Assembly: GCA_003229095.1 (NCBI GenBank)
Contig: QIHS01000400.1
Coordinates: 1 to 6,402 of the forward strand
Length of the DNA: 6,402 nt
Direction: 5' to 3'
From: Woeseia sp.
GTDB lineage: Bacteria > Pseudomonadota > Gammaproteobacteria > Steroidobacterales > Woeseiaceae
How positions within the stretch are numbered: the stretch's first letter is position 1; each line of letters opens with the position of its first letter. The position numbers were made by a program, and so were the translations under genes. Positions 5,840-6,402 of this stretch are shown one piece after another. Below the pieces are notes generated by a model. The model was not told where the DNA came from, made no database searches, and saw only the letters and a program-made list of their open reading frames with translations.

Positions 5840-6402
5840 ATGGAAGTTTACCTTGTTGGCGGTGCAGTTCGGGATGAACTGCTGGGTTTGCCTGTAAAAG
5901 AGCAGGACTGGTGTGTTGTGGGCGCAACGCCGGACGAATTGCTGGGCCTCGGCTATCGACCGGTCGGCAAAGACTTTCCGGTTTTCCTGCATCCGGACAG
6001 CGCGGAGGAATACGCGCTGGCGCGCACAGAGAGAAAGACCGCGGCCGGCTACCATGGTTTCACTTTCCACGCGGCCCCGGACGTCACTATCGAACAGGAC
6101 TTAAGCCGCCGTGATCTGACCATCAATGCGATTGCGCAGGATTCAAACGGCGAACTCATCGATCCGTTTGGCGGCCTCCAGGATCTCGGCAAGAAGGTGC
6201 TGCGGCATGTATCAGGCGCCTTTGCGGAAGATCCGGTGCGCATCTTGCGGGTCGCGCGCTTTGCCGCCCGTTTCTACCCGCTCGGGTTTTCCATTGCCGA
6301 CGAAACCCTTGCGCTGATGCGCGACATGGTCGAGTCCGGCGAGGCAGATTCGCTGGTGGCCGATCGTGTCTGGAAGGAAACTGAATCGGCGCTGGCGGGA
6401 AC
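5840..6402 (+). CDS. cca: CCA-adding tRNA nucleotidyltransferase, 5' part (cut by window edge)
   Basis: This enzyme adds or repairs the 3'-terminal CCA of tRNAs in the cytoplasm without a nucleic acid template. The 187 visible codons cover the nucleotidyltransferase head and the start of the neck; the tail and any HD domain lie outside. It begins MEVYLVGGAVRDELLG, with the GGxVRD nucleotide-binding loop (7-12). The metal-binding motif at 21-23 reads E-Q-D, where E. coli has D-R-D, so the first carboxylate is Glu. RRDLTINA (90-97) and the base-selecting EDxxR motif (E130, D131, R134, then RVARFAAR) are intact. Length and order match bacterial class II Cca. Its ATG is one base from the annotated GTG start of the divergent aminopeptidase, and no well-placed ribosome-binding site is visible. 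Confidence 0.96.
   Translation, partial: MEVYLVGGAVRDELLGLPVKEQDWCVVGATPDELLGLGYRPVGKDFPVFLHPDSAEEYALARTERKTAAGYHGFTFHAAPDVTIEQDLSRRDLTINAIAQDSNGELIDPFGGLQDLGKKVLRHVSGAFAEDPVRILRVARFAARFYPLGFSIADETLALMRDMVESGEADSLVADRVWKETESALAG

Overview
The window looks like ordinary, mostly core chromosome from a gammaproteobacterium of moderate GC. Three things support this: the 5' half of cca is very close to the enterobacterial class II CCA enzyme; the vitamin B12-dependent ribonucleotide reductase is the short NrdJa type known from Pseudomonas and relatives; and the 370-codon gene is a COG4324-type predicted aminopeptidase lipoprotein. I see no mobile element, CRISPR array, tRNA, rRNA or phage gene, and no wholly novel system. 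The unusual material is in the control regions and in how tightly the genes are packed.

Layout. On the minus strand, nrdJ fills 139-2304; the 138 bases downstream of it do not show a recognisable partner gene. A 490-base divergent intergenic region (2305-2794) separates nrdJ from a plus-strand small heat-shock gene (2795-3244). It holds a good sigma-70-like promoter for nrdJ, three 16-base palindromes resembling NrdR boxes, one DnaA-box match, and a sigma-32-like promoter with a foldable 5' leader for the heat-shock gene. A hairpin and a perfect sigma-E -35 hexamer lie between the heat-shock gene and a periplasmic DegQ/DegP protease (3424-4770, plus). That gene overlaps tail-to-tail by 45 bases with the predicted metallo-aminopeptidase lipoprotein (4726-5838, minus). 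The aminopeptidase abuts head-to-head with cca (5840 onward, plus), which runs off the right edge.

How the genes work together. nrdJ makes deoxynucleotides and appears to have the kind of control (NrdR, possibly DnaA) that ties them to dNTP state and replication. The heat-shock chaperone and DegQ form a small protein-quality-control neighbourhood, one cytoplasmic under a sigma-32-like promoter and the other envelope-located, possibly under sigma-E. The aminopeptidase lipoprotein is also predicted to be envelope-associated. cca is a tRNA maturation enzyme with no clear functional tie to its neighbours.
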